The translations under genes were made by a program, and so were the position numbers. The notes beneath the pieces were generated by a model. The model was given only the letters and a program-made list of their open reading frames with translations, did no database searches and was not told the DNA's origin. Shown here one piece after another: positions 29,780-42,975 of a stretch of 64,000 nt of DNA. The stretch is taken from NCBI GenBank assembly GCA_010909165.1, contig MU008167.1, positions 248,001 to 312,000 on the forward strand. Reading direction: 5' to 3'. This stretch comes from Anthoceros angustus (Eukaryota > Streptophyta > Anthocerotopsida > Anthocerotales > Anthocerotaceae). Within the stretch, counting starts at the first letter, position 1. The number at the start of each line of letters is the position of its first letter.

Positions 29780-32700
29780 TCCCCATCTACCTTCCTCTTT
29801 TACTACATTTACCATATAGAATACTTGGTTTCCTTATTACCTCGTATGAATACATATAAATAAATACATGTATGCATACCGAGAATAATCGGTATTGGTA
29901 ATATTCCATATCGATAATTTCCTATGACATACGGTTATATTTCATTTTGTATAAAACACGGTTATCGACACCACATCGCGTAAATTGTACACGTCCGGAT
30001 ACTATACTTTGTATTCATCATTCTCAAAACCCAAGCGGATACATACATCCCACATTTCACCCAGTGACCTATTTTGTGTATCCTGTCGCAACCTACCTTC
30101 TCTAGCGGGCGTTACGTGCGGCTTGTCCCCATGCCCATCGGCTTCTTGCCATGGCTCGCCCACCCCTTCTTATCAGTATTTACTACTTTGTCCTTCTGCC
30201 TAGGAGTTTGCTTTGCGCCGGCGCGGGGTTCTATTCGCTCCATACAGGGCGCTTCTTCATTTCTAATTTCCTACTCCTCATCGTATGCATGAGAAGGAAA
30301 CCTCCTACAACCCCCCTGTTTTGCGATTTTCTTCCTCCCCTTCCTCTTGCGTTCGTCCGCGACCAGCTTTCCCCTTTCCATCGCATCCACCTCCCTTCCA
30401 GTCCTCTGCACGCACCCACGGTACAAACATCGCAGCATGCCCTTCAGTACATGTGCAGCATATAGTGGTGTGCACAACGACCTTTCGAATTGCTTACCTT
30501 CCCCGCACCCCATACCGTTTTCTTATGTACCTCTTGCCCACAATCTGCTCCTTCCATCCTCGCTCTTCGGGCGCCTGCCCGGTCACACACGGCCCCGCCG
30601 ATGCCTCCAGCACCTCCCCGCTTTCCTCTTCGGCCTCCACCTTTGTCACAGTGGCGTAGCCTCCAATGGGGCCCAGTGGAGGTCCATGCTTTGATCGGAG
30701 TGCGTATGTGTCTGCACGGTTAGGCACGCCTCAATGTCGCCCCTTCCTCATACTGCGCCATGTTGTTTACGTTGCCGCCATCAATGTACCCCTTTTGCCG
30801 TCCGCCTTTTCTCCCTCCCCTCGAAAATTCCCTCATGGCTGCCACTCGCCTTTTGGCCCCCACCACGACCATGGCTTCCGCCATGGACCCCGCCTCCTCC
30901 ATTCGCCACCGCCTCCTCTCCCACCCCATTTGTTCAGCGCACTGACATGCCCGCCTTCGGTGACGACACAATTGCCTCCTGCGAATGTAATTCTCATCCG
31001 CCCTCGATTCCATCCCTCATGTCTTTCACGGCCCTCGTCACTCCCTCGACCCCATCTCCGTCCACTGCCTGTCACTAGGCGTGACGGCACCTCCCAACAC
31101 ACGCCCTTTACCACCGGCTGCCCTCTTGACACACCTCCTTCCGTGAGCATGGCACTCGGTGATTCCAAGTCCTCCCCGCCCCACGGCCAAGGCGAACTTG
31201 ACGGTGACGCACACCCCACTGTGTCCGCCACCGCCGCCACATCTTCTCACACTCTCGGCATTCACACTATCACCGTGCATGGACGTTCCATCACCTTCGG
31301 GTGATCGTGGCGTCGTCGGCACCACGATCACATTGCCGTCATAGCCTCACTCTGGACACTGTTTCCACCATCCGCACCATCCACCTTCGTGGCGGACCAA
31401 GCGCCTCCCTCCCTCCGTTTCTTCGTGTTTTGTCTCCTCCTCCCAATGCATTCTACTCCCACCGTCCTCCTACTTATCCCCCACATCCACACCACCACCT
31501 CCTGCAGCAGTCCCCTGCCTTCCATCCTTCGTCTCGGAAATGCCACGGATCTGGATCCATCTCCAATTCCATGTCGTTCAACAAAATTGTCATCTCCCTT
31601 GTCCTCATAGCTGAACCTGGGGTGGTTCGTTATTCCATGTCTTACCATTGTATGAACTCCGAGACCGCCATCGCCGCGAACCGCCCACAGAGGTTGCATG
31701 GAGATCGTCCTCTTGCCTCCCAAATTCAGCCTCCTCTTGGTTGGGTACCTCCCATGCTTCTTCTCAAACCAAGCACCCATCCAGACGCCTCCCTTGCCCC
31801 AAGGGTTTGGCCCCACCCTCCGTTTTGGCCAGCCTCTTTTGCAAGTTCATACTTGATGGCTCGAACTTCCGCTTGCTAGCTCCATCCGAGCCTGTGCAAG
31901 GGCATCTTCCCACTCCTCCTCGTCCACCATGCTCGGCTTCTTACTCCTCCCCCTCCCTCCTCTCCTCTAATGCCGCTTTGCGGCCTCCACACATCGAGAA
32001 TTGCGCGTGCGAGTCATTTGCGAAGTGTCGGCTTATGCTGGACTTCACCACCGGTCGGGAAGGCTTGACACCGATTTCACTAACCGCCCCTTCTCCCCCT
32101 CAACGTCGCGCCATCTTGCCATGTTCCCAGTTCATTCACAACCTTTGTCCTCACAACAGCTTTGCTTGCTCGGAGACCCCGAACAACATCGGATTCCCTT
32201 CCCTTCTGTCCTTTGCTTTTGCATTGCCTCCTTCACCATTTCACGCCATTCCTTTTATCAAGGTCATCAAGTGCATCGTTGTCCACCTCACACCACTCCA
32301 TCGCATCCGCCTGCACACCTCCTCTCCCTTGTCATCACACCTCCCCTTGGCGAACCGCCGCCATTCCTCATCCAGTTCTTGTGCGTTGTCGGCGCAGGGA
32401 CCCCGCCCCACGCGGTTGCCCGACGCCCTCGCTTTGCCTTCTCGCAGCCCCAACCACCTCCCGTGTTGCCATGGGCTGCCTCCATGTCCTCCGCATGAAC
32501 AACCAAGATGCAAGGTGCACCGCAACGTCCGCAAACAACGCATCAACGTGTGTACAAATTGAACAAGACGTTCTTGTCAATCGTCTCAAACACCCACCTC
32601 ATCGATAGCAAAGCATCACCCATCAATGAACGCAATGCTCCAAGTCCGCTGTCGGCTGGGATATTCCACGCTCCATGTCCTCAACCGCCATTGGTTGGGC

Positions 32701-33390
32701 CGCCATGTTCCTTGTCCCTCACAACTCTCCGTGTGTGTCTATGTAGGATGCGGTGGCTGGTGAGCGCGCCCGGATCGGTGTTAGGTGGCTGGGTGGATGA
32801 GCGAGGTAGCTCGACGAGCTTGCCCTCATCCTCCCCACCCACCTACGGGCGGCGTCGACGGCGCGCGGCGCCGCCGATGGTGCTCCTAGCGGGGTATACG
32901 ATGTCTCGCAAACTCGCCCACGCCTTCCTTCGCCCATTGCCCTGCTCGGGCGGACGCCACCGCATGCCGAAGGCATTGGCTTGCCCTTCCGATAGTTGCC
33001 AAGCCAAGGGTCGCCATCGCCAAAATTCAAAGCTCTTCATATGGAAAGCCTTTGTTTGCAAACTCAGGCCGTCATTAAGCTTTTACGGAAATCCGTCACG
33101 TGCCCTTTCTCCTTCGCCATAATGACTAGTGTTTTATATTACGACAACTTGTAGTCCCTTGCCCACAATTGAGTGCGATCTAGAGGTCATCATTGCATAT
33201 TGCCGATAATCGTCCTCATGTGAACACCGCCATCAAGACCACGGTATTTAGTGTCACGCTGGTTACGTTGTCTTCCATTGGAGCCACATTACGCTCATCG
33301 AGTCCGGAGGTTGCCCCATCTTCGTAGTGTCACGCTGGTTCTTCCAATGGAGCCACATTACATTACGCGCGCTGGTCCGGAGGTTCTCGC
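29780..33390. other. CACTA internal region, pyrimidine-rich plus strand
   Basis: 29.8-30.0 kb is AT-rich. 30.1-33.1 kb is strongly C/T-rich on the plus strand, with many overlapping proline/serine-rich frames (the largest 31,648-32,562) that have no domain and look compositional. The bias would suit minus-strand coding of Lys/Glu/Arg-rich protein downstream of the transposase, but no continuous frame is present. A direct repeat containing GTGTCACGCTGGTT and CCAATGGAGCCACATTA lies at about 33,250-33,365. Confidence 0.5.
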
Positions 33391-33399
33391 CCCATCCTC

Positions 33400-35880
33400 G
33401 ACGTCCATAGGCCACATGCCATGCGCTATATGGCTCCGCCCCACTCGCTCCCTCCATCCTCGCCGGGTACCAGCGATGGCCTATGTTGTCATCCCCGTCT
33501 CCGGATGCATGCATGCTGCCACCGCGGCGGCACAAACGGACCATCTATTGAGCGCACTCACACACAAACTTTCTCCGTATTTACAATGTCAAATCCGGTA
33601 CGACTTTCGCATCGATGGCCTTGTCCCTCACGGCGACACTCGTACCATCTAACCTTCAACAAAATTGGCTTAAAATCATGCGAGAACCGCAGCGGAGTAT
33701 TTGTTCTATGTGCCCGAGAACGGGCGCCTCTTCAATGTCGCCACCGCCATTGAGAAACGCGCCACCGCACTCTCTTTGTACTCCGGCGACGCTTTGTCCG
33801 CCCATCGCTCGAGGTGGCTGCCTTTGTTCCACATGTGGCTATATGCCACCGCTGCAACGCAGCCCATCCATGATTGCGGTCACTTGTGGGTCATGCAAGG
33901 ATGCCCATCCCATGCTCGAGCCCTTCTTCCATATCCACCCGAAAGTCCGCCGACCATCCTGCACCGTTTGTCCTAACTTCTTCCTCAGACATGTCCAAGA
34001 ACGGCTGCACCTGTGTGATACAACATATGTAGCGCGTGCCTCCACGGCATCCATAATGTACGGACGGCCGACACCAAAGCACCTTCTCCCCATACGCTCA
34101 TCCGCACCATGCTTCTCCCACGTGAGCGTAATAACGCGGAGAAATGTCATGCCGAAATGCAAACTCTCCTCACGCATGTACCCCACCGCTATATCGGACT
34201 CGGGTCTCCCGCCGTCCGCTTCCCTCGGATCCTAAATACCTCTCCACCGGGTACATCCACCTAGTGTGAATCCCAAAGCGGCCACCTCGTCCACTAAGTG
34301 TAATATGAGGTGGGTTGATATATCAAACATCTTGGGGAAATTGCTTCGAGAGCACATTACCCTCATCGCCTCTGTGCTTGGATGTCCCGACGATCGTCCA
34401 GGGCAAATCCAGGCGGCCCCTAGCTTTACAACCGCCTTGTACACCTCGGCTCTATGCACCCCGGAGGACGATGGGGAATATGATTTCCAACATAATGTGC
34501 GGCCATGGCATTTCAGCCAACTTTCCCGCTTTCCACCTTAGGCTATGTTGGACCCATAGTGGGCCTTGATGCGTTTAATGCCCTCAATCACGGTCTTCAA
34601 GTCCGATTTGGACAAACGACGCTGGGTATTGGCCATCGTCACCTGTGCCACAACCATCTTTTCCCTCCGCTTGCTACCATGTCCATGCGCGAAGCAATGT
34701 CATCTCGCCTCCCGCTGCAGCCATATGGCCGCATTGTTTTTTCCACGTGCATCACATCCTTTGGCGCCCACACAAGCATGTGACGCGATGGCAGACAACA
34801 AGGACGACATTCTCTCGGTTCCAAAGTTGCCCACCGACGGACGTCTGCAGTGTCGCAGCTTCTCTGCGTGCCATATCCGTACAATATCATCGAACGTTGG
34901 CGGCTTTGGTTTGGTCGGAGGTCCGCCATCCATCAAACCAATGCATCCTCCCACCGCCACCGTCATTATGGCCACCGCGCGATCCGACATAAACGGGCTT
35001 TTCAAATCGGAATAGCGAGAATCAAGGTCCACCAAGAATCGACGCGCGCTTCCTCTCACTTGCAATCCGGTGAGGGTACCCAACCCGGTAATCGGCAATG
35101 ATGCGAATCACACAGAATTTGAAATGCCTCTTAGGATGGTTTTCGATTGAGAAATCTTCCATGTCCACCCTCCATAACTCTTCGAGTTCATCTACCGGTG
35201 CCATGTACACATCGAAATTTTTAACCATCCCCGCCCCGCACAATCGGAGGCATGATGACATGCGTCCTTTGGCCGCAAGGTGGCATGTTGTGCACAAATA
35301 CCAAAACCGCCATATGGACGTGTTTGCGACTCGGCCAAACGGGTTGAACCTGCCTGTGGATAATGCTAACCTCAAGTTCCTCGGCTCATCGCCGAAACCA
35401 TCAATCGCATCTAGTGCTCTCCATGCCGGGTATCCGCCATCATGGACATGTCCCCATTCTCGCTTTGCCTCCCGACATACCAAGTCATCAATCGCTATTT
35501 CCGCCATTCAAACATGCGTTCGGTTTCAAGGGAAAATGCGAGGACCTTCCGAGGACTCGACCTGCTTCATCAAACCCATCCTCGAACCGCGGCCCCACAC
35601 TTTGGGCAATGGTTGCCGTACCGAATAACGAGCCTTTTCTCACAAGCATGGATTTTCTCATATCCGGGGCCAAATAGGTGCACAGTTGACTTGGCCTCGA
35701 CATGTCCTTCTAACTCGCTCGATCGGCAAAAATCCACACTTAAGATCTTTAAGAGGGTCAGTGCCACCGATGTCAAACATGGTTTGCCAAGACAACAACA
35801 ATTGTGGCGCTTAGCCGCTCTCGCTTTCACCGCCTGCTCACCTGGTATAAAGGCGCCTCGCCAGCAGGCTGCGGCGTTCC
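33400..35880 (-). pseudogene. tnp2-like: TNP2-type CACTA transposase, frameshifted
   Basis: Minus-strand islands appear in the order of plant TNP2. They are GYEKIHAC...HCPKCG (35,594-35,660), RNLRLALSTGRFNPFG (35,334-35,381), FDVYMAPVDELEELW (35,172-35,216), a DYP-LGTLTGL..RG stretch across a frameshift near 35,090, KDVMHVEK (34,738-34,761), FPKMFDISTHLILHLVDE (34,286-34,339) and GYMREESLHFGMTFL (34,140-34,184). A DUF4216-like end follows near GFDIVNTEK (about 33,570-33,600). TNP2 cuts and joins element ends in the nucleus. Several frame changes between the islands show decay or assembly indels. Motif order makes the call firm. Confidence 0.85.
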
Positions 35881-38800
35881 TCCGTGCCAAGTGCATGATC
35901 TGTTTCCAGCAAGTCGCCCACAGAGTGCATATGAGGTACCTCTTCACATCCTGCCTCGTCCATGCCTCCACATCGGAGCCGCCACTTTGGTCGCCCCCAT
36001 TGCCTCGGTCTCATTTCATACTCCTCGAGCCCGTTTATCCGTCTTGGTGGAGAGACGCCTTCAAGGCCTCCGCCACCGCTGTGTCCAAACTTGGCTCCAC
36101 TACCCGATAAACCTCGAATGCAAATTAGAGAGACAAGGTGGCAGCACGCAACAGAGCTTACCGCGCCGGAGCCGTGAGTACCGCAAATGCCTTGAGATGT
36201 GTCGAATCCGCTGTGGAGGTCGCCACACACCGACGGCATGGACAAAACATGTAAACCTCATTTGCAAATCGGGCATCTTGTGGTCCCGACTTGTCGACAC
36301 AAGCGAATCGCGACGCAGTGCAACCTATGAATGCCAGACCGCACCGGAATTCATGTCCAATTCACAACGACCCATCAGACACGCGCTGTAGGTGCATCAC
36401 GCCGCAGCGCAGACGCCACCTCCAAATCGAGAACCGGTCCTTCAACATTAGAGCACCTCGAGATGAGCCGATCCGTCGATGGCACGGAGAGGAAGTACGG
36501 TTGTGGATTCACGCCATGTTCATCCGGGGTGAGAGCGACCGGATGGGATGAATCATTGCATTGGCGGGATGTCCCGGGCTGAATAAACACTCCCGACATG
36601 AGCGCAGCCGCCGCAGCGGTGAGGTGACGGCGGCTATTGAAAGGGAGGAGATGAGCAAACGGGCTAGCGGGCAGCAACGGTCGACCGCTCACATGATGTG
36701 AGTCATTGCACTTGCAAACATGTGTTCGGGCTAAAACAGATGCCCCACCTCCTTCACAATTTTACATTCAAACCCGACGGAAGCGGTTGCATTGAAAGGA
36801 AGAAGATGCTCGACGAGGCGCGCCATCCTTGCGTAGCCACCTCCTTGATTTGCACCGTCCATAGCGAGGATAGTGTTGAGCTCATGCTCTCAAAGTCTCT
36901 ATACAACTCCCATGTTGCGCGCCATTGCGGTGAAAGGCGGTGCAGTGGCCGCACAGCGTGTTCCATGCCGTCTCTTCCGCCGCCCCCAAGTCCATTCTTG
37001 AGGTAGCTTCACCATAGTGGCGCGCTTGATGTGAAGCCCCACAACGGCTTTGTTCTATCCGAAACAATCGACTCAAGTTCTGCAGAAATCCTCCCCGGAT
37101 CGTGGCTGCAAAAGTGTAGCTCATGCGACTTGCCTCTTCCTCCCATTGGGAAATTGCTGCAGGTTCGGCGCCCGGCGTGACGGACGGCCCGTCCCAAAGC
37201 TGTGGAATCCTCCCCGGCTTCCCTCTCCCGCCAGACGCATGGTCGGTGAAGGCGAGTGTTGTGTGCCTTCCCTTCCTCTCAACCTCCCTTTCGCCTTCAA
37301 CTTTCGAGGCAAAGTCCCACCGCTTCCACCTCGATCCATCACGGTTTGGAGGCGACACTTGTATAGTTTGTCGCAGGCCACTATCCAGGAGGGCAACGCC
37401 ACGATGGCAAAGGATCCCAAAGTTTGTGAATCCATATGGCATCCATCGGCACACGGCACGATTGACACGTCAAACATAAGTGACGGGTGGCGTGACATGT
37501 CATGTCCGCTCCACGGTATGGATGGGCACCAACCCTATCCATCCATTCCGCAAGTGGACATGAGTGTCATCGACTTTTATTGCGGTGTGTTGATGAGTAG
37601 TACACGTGGTACAAATGGAGGAATCACATTTCCCAACGCCGCTTTAAGAATGGTGAAGTATACCCGAATGTGAGGTATAACTGGCCCCGAACACGACGAT
37701 CGCCATGCCCAAGAGACGGCAAAAAGCTGGGGCCGACGCTGCCTCGCCTCGCCGTGGCCGTGGGCGGAGAGCAACCTCCGCCCATCGCCGATGGCCATCG
37801 CCGTGAATGGAACGCATCTTCCTCGATGGCCGCCGTCATGTGGACGCAAAGAATATCCACAATCTCGCAATGTTGCAAGCAACATCAAGGTGAGGAAATG
37901 AACGCTTTGCAACATATAAAGAGAAATCCAAACATCCACGAGGTTCAAAGAAATGATCGCCACACAGTCACCCGGCTTGTGAAACGAGGTGTGACAACCG
38001 CGATTTGGACACCTTCCATGCCACATGAGGTTGGATACCATGCCGCACCCGTGACCATTGACAGACTTCCACATTGCCACCCCAATGGCGGATTCCATTT
38101 GCATGCACACGAAGACACGCCCACTAAGATGGGCGAGCTCAACGCCTCCAGCCGCGCTTGGGGTCCTTGATGGCCATCGGCGAGGGGCGGTGCACCGGAG
38201 ATGGAGAGAACAACAAACCAATGGTGGTTCTTCCACCGCACCGAGGGCCTCCAACGTGAAGTTGGTTTACACATGCCCATGGCAATTGCAGACGGATGAA
38301 GAGAGGAGGAGAGGGCAAGGGTTGGGAGTTGTGCAGCCTCCTCGACTATTCCACAAGGGCGACCGCATCTGCTTGGAGGAGCAACAGATCGCCACAACCA
38401 TGAAGCGGAGGCCCAGGCAAGGTCATTTAAACCGTGCATGCAGATGAGGGCCGCCGTGGGCAACCAATTGTGCGTCATGGCGAATGGAGGAACGGTCGAG
38501 GGAATCTTTCATGTCGACCGTTCCTGTAAAGGAAAAACGCAGGCATGGCAGGCTTTCCCGGCTATCGATTTCCATGAATGACCACTATTGCAAGTTGCAA
38601 TGAGGATGGCGGTGCGTGCGGGCATAGAGTGGCGGATTCCAATGCCGCGTTTCAGCGTGATATGAAAAAAGGCCACAAACGTCCGCCTTCCGTGACGTGA
38701 GGGTTGTCGCCATTGCGCTTTTCACAATTTCAGTGTGTCCTCCGCCATGTCTCCTAGTTGATGGTCGGCGCATGCGCTCCAGACATTACGCCCGCCGAAA

Positions 38801-39250
38801 TGGCCACGCAGGATGGCGCGGATCTTATTTGATTCACTACCGGTTCAGATCTCTTAGGCGGTCAAAGAGGAGCGAGCTCGACAGTGCCATGCCCGTGTGA
38901 AATGATGATCACGGTCTTCCTTACATCACGGGACATGGCTCGCCAAATGCTACCGTCACCACTTATTGGCAATGGCGCACATGTGGACATTAGTATCTTC
39001 ACTTTGATGAAGGCAACCAAGTCAAGTGGGTTTCAAGTAGGATACATCATAGGGTTCGACCTACCACTTGTCCTTTTGTCATGGCATATGTATGCGGGCC
39101 ATGTACTTGCAAGGATCATAATAGACGAATGGGATGTTTATTGCCATTGTGGTTATAATGTCCGCCCGCAAGGAAAGGGAAAGAATGTAGGTGGCCGGAT
39201 GATCTCCGCCCACTCTTCCTTCCACCACCACAAGGTGACGACGAGTGAAA
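35881..39250. other. CACTA internal region upstream of the transposase
   Basis: No identifiable domain on either strand. Many short frames of mixed composition are present. The N-terminal transposase-associated domain expected upstream of TNP2 was not found. Confidence 0.5.
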
Positions 39251-39254
39251 TAAC

Positions 39255-40450
39255 TACTTGGACCATGGTCATTCCGATTGCATTGCGAACAATGGTCCTT
39301 GGTCATGAAAAGTATTCAGTATATTTAACCATCCTTGGACCATGGTCATTTCGATTGCATTCAATGGTCCTTGGCGTGAAAAGTATTCAACACTGCCCAC
39401 ATATGCATTAACCATCCTTGGACCATGGTCATTTGGATTGCATTGCAATGGTCCTTGGTCAGTGTATTCAACATCGTCAACATATGCATTAACCATCCTT
39501 GGACCATATTTCATTGCATTGAACAATGGTCCTTGAAAAGGTACTCAAGCTCGAACACATATGCATTAAACGTCCTTGGACCATGGTCATTCGATTGCAT
39601 TGCAACAATGGTCCTTGGATCATAAGTCATTGCTCCACCACATATGGAACATCCTTGGAACATATGCATAACAATGCGGATCTCAAGTAGTCAACATTCC
39701 ACCACATATGCAGAACCATCCTTGGACCATGGTCTTTTCAACTCACAAACCACAACATCCATGGCCCATGGGCATCCAAGTTGCAAATGCCCTTGTCACG
39801 AATTATCGTCATGTATATATGCAGAAGTATGACATGTCTCATTGATTGAACAATGCCTTGGATCTCGAATAAACACTTTCCACCACATATGCGAACCATC
39901 CTTGGACCATGGTCTTTTCAACTCACAAACCAACAACATCCATGGCCCATGGGCATCCGCAAGTTGCCAAATTCCTTGGGTCACGAATTATCGTACAATC
40001 GCCTATATATGCTAAGTATGGGGACATGCCAACTTCGAACAAAAAGAGGTGTGTGCGCAAGAGACAAAGATGGCTAGGCGAGCCATGACGGCCACACACC
40101 GACAACACCATTCACCCATGGGCATCCAAAGCATGCGCCAAATCGTCCTTCGGTCACGAAGGCGTCAAATCGCCGGGCTATATATGTGAAGCACGGGACA
40201 TGGCGCATGGAATGTAGGTGACGCGACGGCAAGGACGGCGATCAAGGCCGGAGCCGTGGCACATGGCTGACACTTGACATCGAAGGTAAAACCACCCCGG
40301 ACGTGATCGCGGTGGCATGTTGAACGGGCCATGACGGCATGAATGACCATACAACATCCTTGGCACATGGGCATCCGAGCATTGTTACCAATTTCGTCCT
40401 TGGGTCACGTATATTGCATTGCCGGGCTATATATGTGAAGCATGGGGACA
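39255..40450. repeat. Internal minisatellite of the CACTA element
   Basis: About ten diverged units start with CCTTGGACCATGGTCATT or CTTTT (near 39,268, 39,332, 39,415, 39,497, 39,573, 39,651, 39,719 and 39,899). Each carries the inverted partner AATGGTCCTTGG and a CACATATGCATTAACCAT spacer. Units are about 65-85 bp at first and lengthen to about 180 bp with CATGGCCCATGGGCATCC and CGGGCTATATATG near 40 kb. The palindromic core could form cruciforms. Confidence 0.85.
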
Positions 40451-41020
40451 TGGGAGCTGCTCAAAGAGGTGACGGTGTCCGACGCCAAAGACGGCATGGG
40501 GCATGCGGACACATGGGTATTCGGGAGAACTGATGGAGGTGCGTCGGAAACATGGCATGTGGCAAGGAGCCGTGGCATGTCCTTCGTTACGCCTCCCTCC
40601 CTCCGTCACCACAAGGTTACCACCTTCGGAAAACCCATATCGCCACTTCGCAGCTTGCACTCCGGCTTGTCGCGTTAGGTCTGTCAGGCGCGCAGCTTGG
40701 CGTGGTTCGGCTATGGTTTGGGACGTGGACTTCAAGATTTGGCCGAGGCGTCGCTTAAGCCTACAACCCGCTACCATAACCCGTGACTTGGATGGCGGCG
40801 CGAAAGTGGTTGCGCGGAAAACAGAGGACGGAGGGCCCCTACGCCCCGCTTATGGCCGGAGAGGCAAGGTTTGGAAAATGGAGAGGACGCCGAGGCAGCG
40901 CTGCATGGTCAAGTGGAATTGGACAACGGCCTCGGACGGGTGCCAAAGCCGAGGAACCGAGGCAAGCGATGTGGGCGATCTGCCGCCTCGCAGGCGGGAG
41001 TGGATGCCGGGAGGGTCCTT
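40451..41020 (+). other. CACTA internal purine-rich region
   Basis: Precedes the tandem duplication. A plus-strand Arg/Glu-rich frame opens at 40,871 and runs to 41,590 into the first repeat copy. No domain is recognised, but the purine-rich plus strand suggests plus-sense coding, perhaps a second element gene. Confidence 0.35.
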
Positions 41021-42975
41021 CCGTGGAGCCGAATGGAGGCATGGAGGGGCTCGGGAGGGGAGTTGCACGCACTGGAAGGTGTTGGGATGAGGAGGAGGCA
41101 ACAAATCCTCCTCATTCGACGTCTCTCCAAGAGGTGGGCAGCTAACGGTGGAGCTTGTGGTGCAGGGACGACTGCCGACGCAGCGACTTTGAAAGGGCCC
41201 TCCACGCCGTTGAAGAGTGAAATTGCCGAGGTGCACGCGCGACCGTGGGCATGTGGAGGACGACGGAGGTCTTGCCGAGGACGCGCACCTGGATGGCGGA
41301 GGGAGAATAGGGCTCTTCTAGAAGAGCTTATTTTTGGTGACATGGAAGACTCAAGGAGCGCAGGAGGGTCTTTTCAAGGGCAGCAAAGTGCGGCCTTTGG
41401 AGTTGATATTGCAGGCCAGGAGGAAGAGGAGGAGGCCACGAAACACCCATGGGCCGAGAGGCAGATCGACGAGGACACCACCGGCACGAGGATGGTGAAA
41501 GCGGAGGAGGCGGGAGTGGAAAATGGCGGTGAAGAGGTGGACGAGGACCTACCGACAACATTGTGCAGGAGAGAGATAGGGGAGCCGTGAAAAGTTGGCC
41601 GGTAAGCCACTTGACGACATCATTGCCGTGTTGTGCAAGCTGCATGGTCGTGGGGGGGTTTACATGGCTGTGAGCCGCCTGTGTGATGGAGGGTGGGTGG
41701 AGAATGAAGATGAGGAGGAAGAGCCCATGGACGAGGAGGGACTGGTCCGGAAGGCCTTCCAGTGGTTGGAGCTAGTGTGCCAAGATGCGCTTGATGGTAC
41801 CATGGTCCAGCCAGCGAGACTTTGAGGGATGATTGGTGAGGAAGGTAGAGTACGAGTTCCCTAGTGTAGATCGCGAGGATATCGTGTCCAGTTTGCTGGG
41901 GCTTCATGGACAAGAAACCACAACGCGAAGAAGGTGCGAAGTGCGTTATTTGGAGGAGAAGGGAAAGATGCGAAATGGCTGCACCCTCCGAACGCCACAT
42001 GGAGACGGCCGTGGAGCCGAATGGAGGCATGGAGGGGCTTCGGGGGAGGAGGTGCACGCACAGTGGAAGGTGTTGCCGATGAGGAGGCGGCAACAAATCC
42101 TCCTCATTCCACGTCTGTCTCCAAGAGGTGGGCTAACGGTGGAGCTTGTGGGTGCGAGACGACACGCCGCAGACGGACTTTGAAAGGGCCCTCCACGCCG
42201 TTGAAGAGTGCGAAATTGCAGGGTGCGAGGCGGACCGTGGGCATGTGGAGGACGGCGGAGGTCTTGCCGAGGGGCACCTCTGGATGGCGGGAGGGAGAAT
42301 AGGGCTCTTCTAGAAGAGCTTATTTTTGGTGACCATGGAGACTCAAGGAGCGGGCGGAGGGTCTTTCAAGGCGGCAAAGTGCGGCCTTTGGAGTTGATAT
42401 TGCTTGCGGGGAGGAAGAGGAGGAGGCCACGAAACACACACATGGGTCGAGAGAGGCCTGAGGCAGGCACTCGAGGATGGTGGCGGGAGGAGGCGGAGTG
42501 GAAATGGGCTGGTGAAGAGGTGGACGAGGACCTACCACAACATCAGCGGGAGAGATAGGGAGGACGAAAAGTTGGCGGTAAGCCACTTGGACATCATTGC
42601 CGTGTTGTGTGCAGTGGTGGGGGGTTTACATGGTTGAGCCGTGTGTGATGGAGGGTGGGTGGAGAATGAAGATGAGGAGGAAGAGCCCATGGCGAGGAGG
42701 GACGGTCCGGAAGGCCTTCCAGTGCGTGTTGGAGCTAGTGCGATGGCTTGATGGTACCATGGTCCGACCACGGCGAGACTTTGAGGGACAGTTGGTGAGG
42801 AAGGTAGAGTACGAGTTCCCTAGTGTAGATCGCGAGGATATCGTGTCCGGGGTTTGCAGGGCTTCGGACAAGAAACCTAGCGTTGGCAAGAAGGTGCGAC
42901 AGTGCGGTTATTTGGAGGAGAAGGGAAAGATGCGAAATGTGCACCCTCCGAACGTCGGCACCAAGGCGTGGAGGC
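41021..42975. repeat. Tandem duplication, unit about 985 bp
   Basis: The unit beginning CCGTGGAGCCGAATGGAGGC at about 41,024 is repeated from about 42,012. It includes the shared stretches AAAGGGCCCTCCACGCCGTT, TCTTCTAGAAGAGCTTATTT and GAGTACGAGTTCCCTAGTGT. The copies differ mostly by 1-5-bp indels, so the reading frames diverge. Function unknown. Confidence 0.85.

Noticed and set aside
31648-32562. 304-codon plus-strand frame inside the CACTA element
   Set aside because: Pro/Ser/Leu-rich product of C/T-rich DNA, with several equally open overlapping frames and no domain. Treated as compositional.
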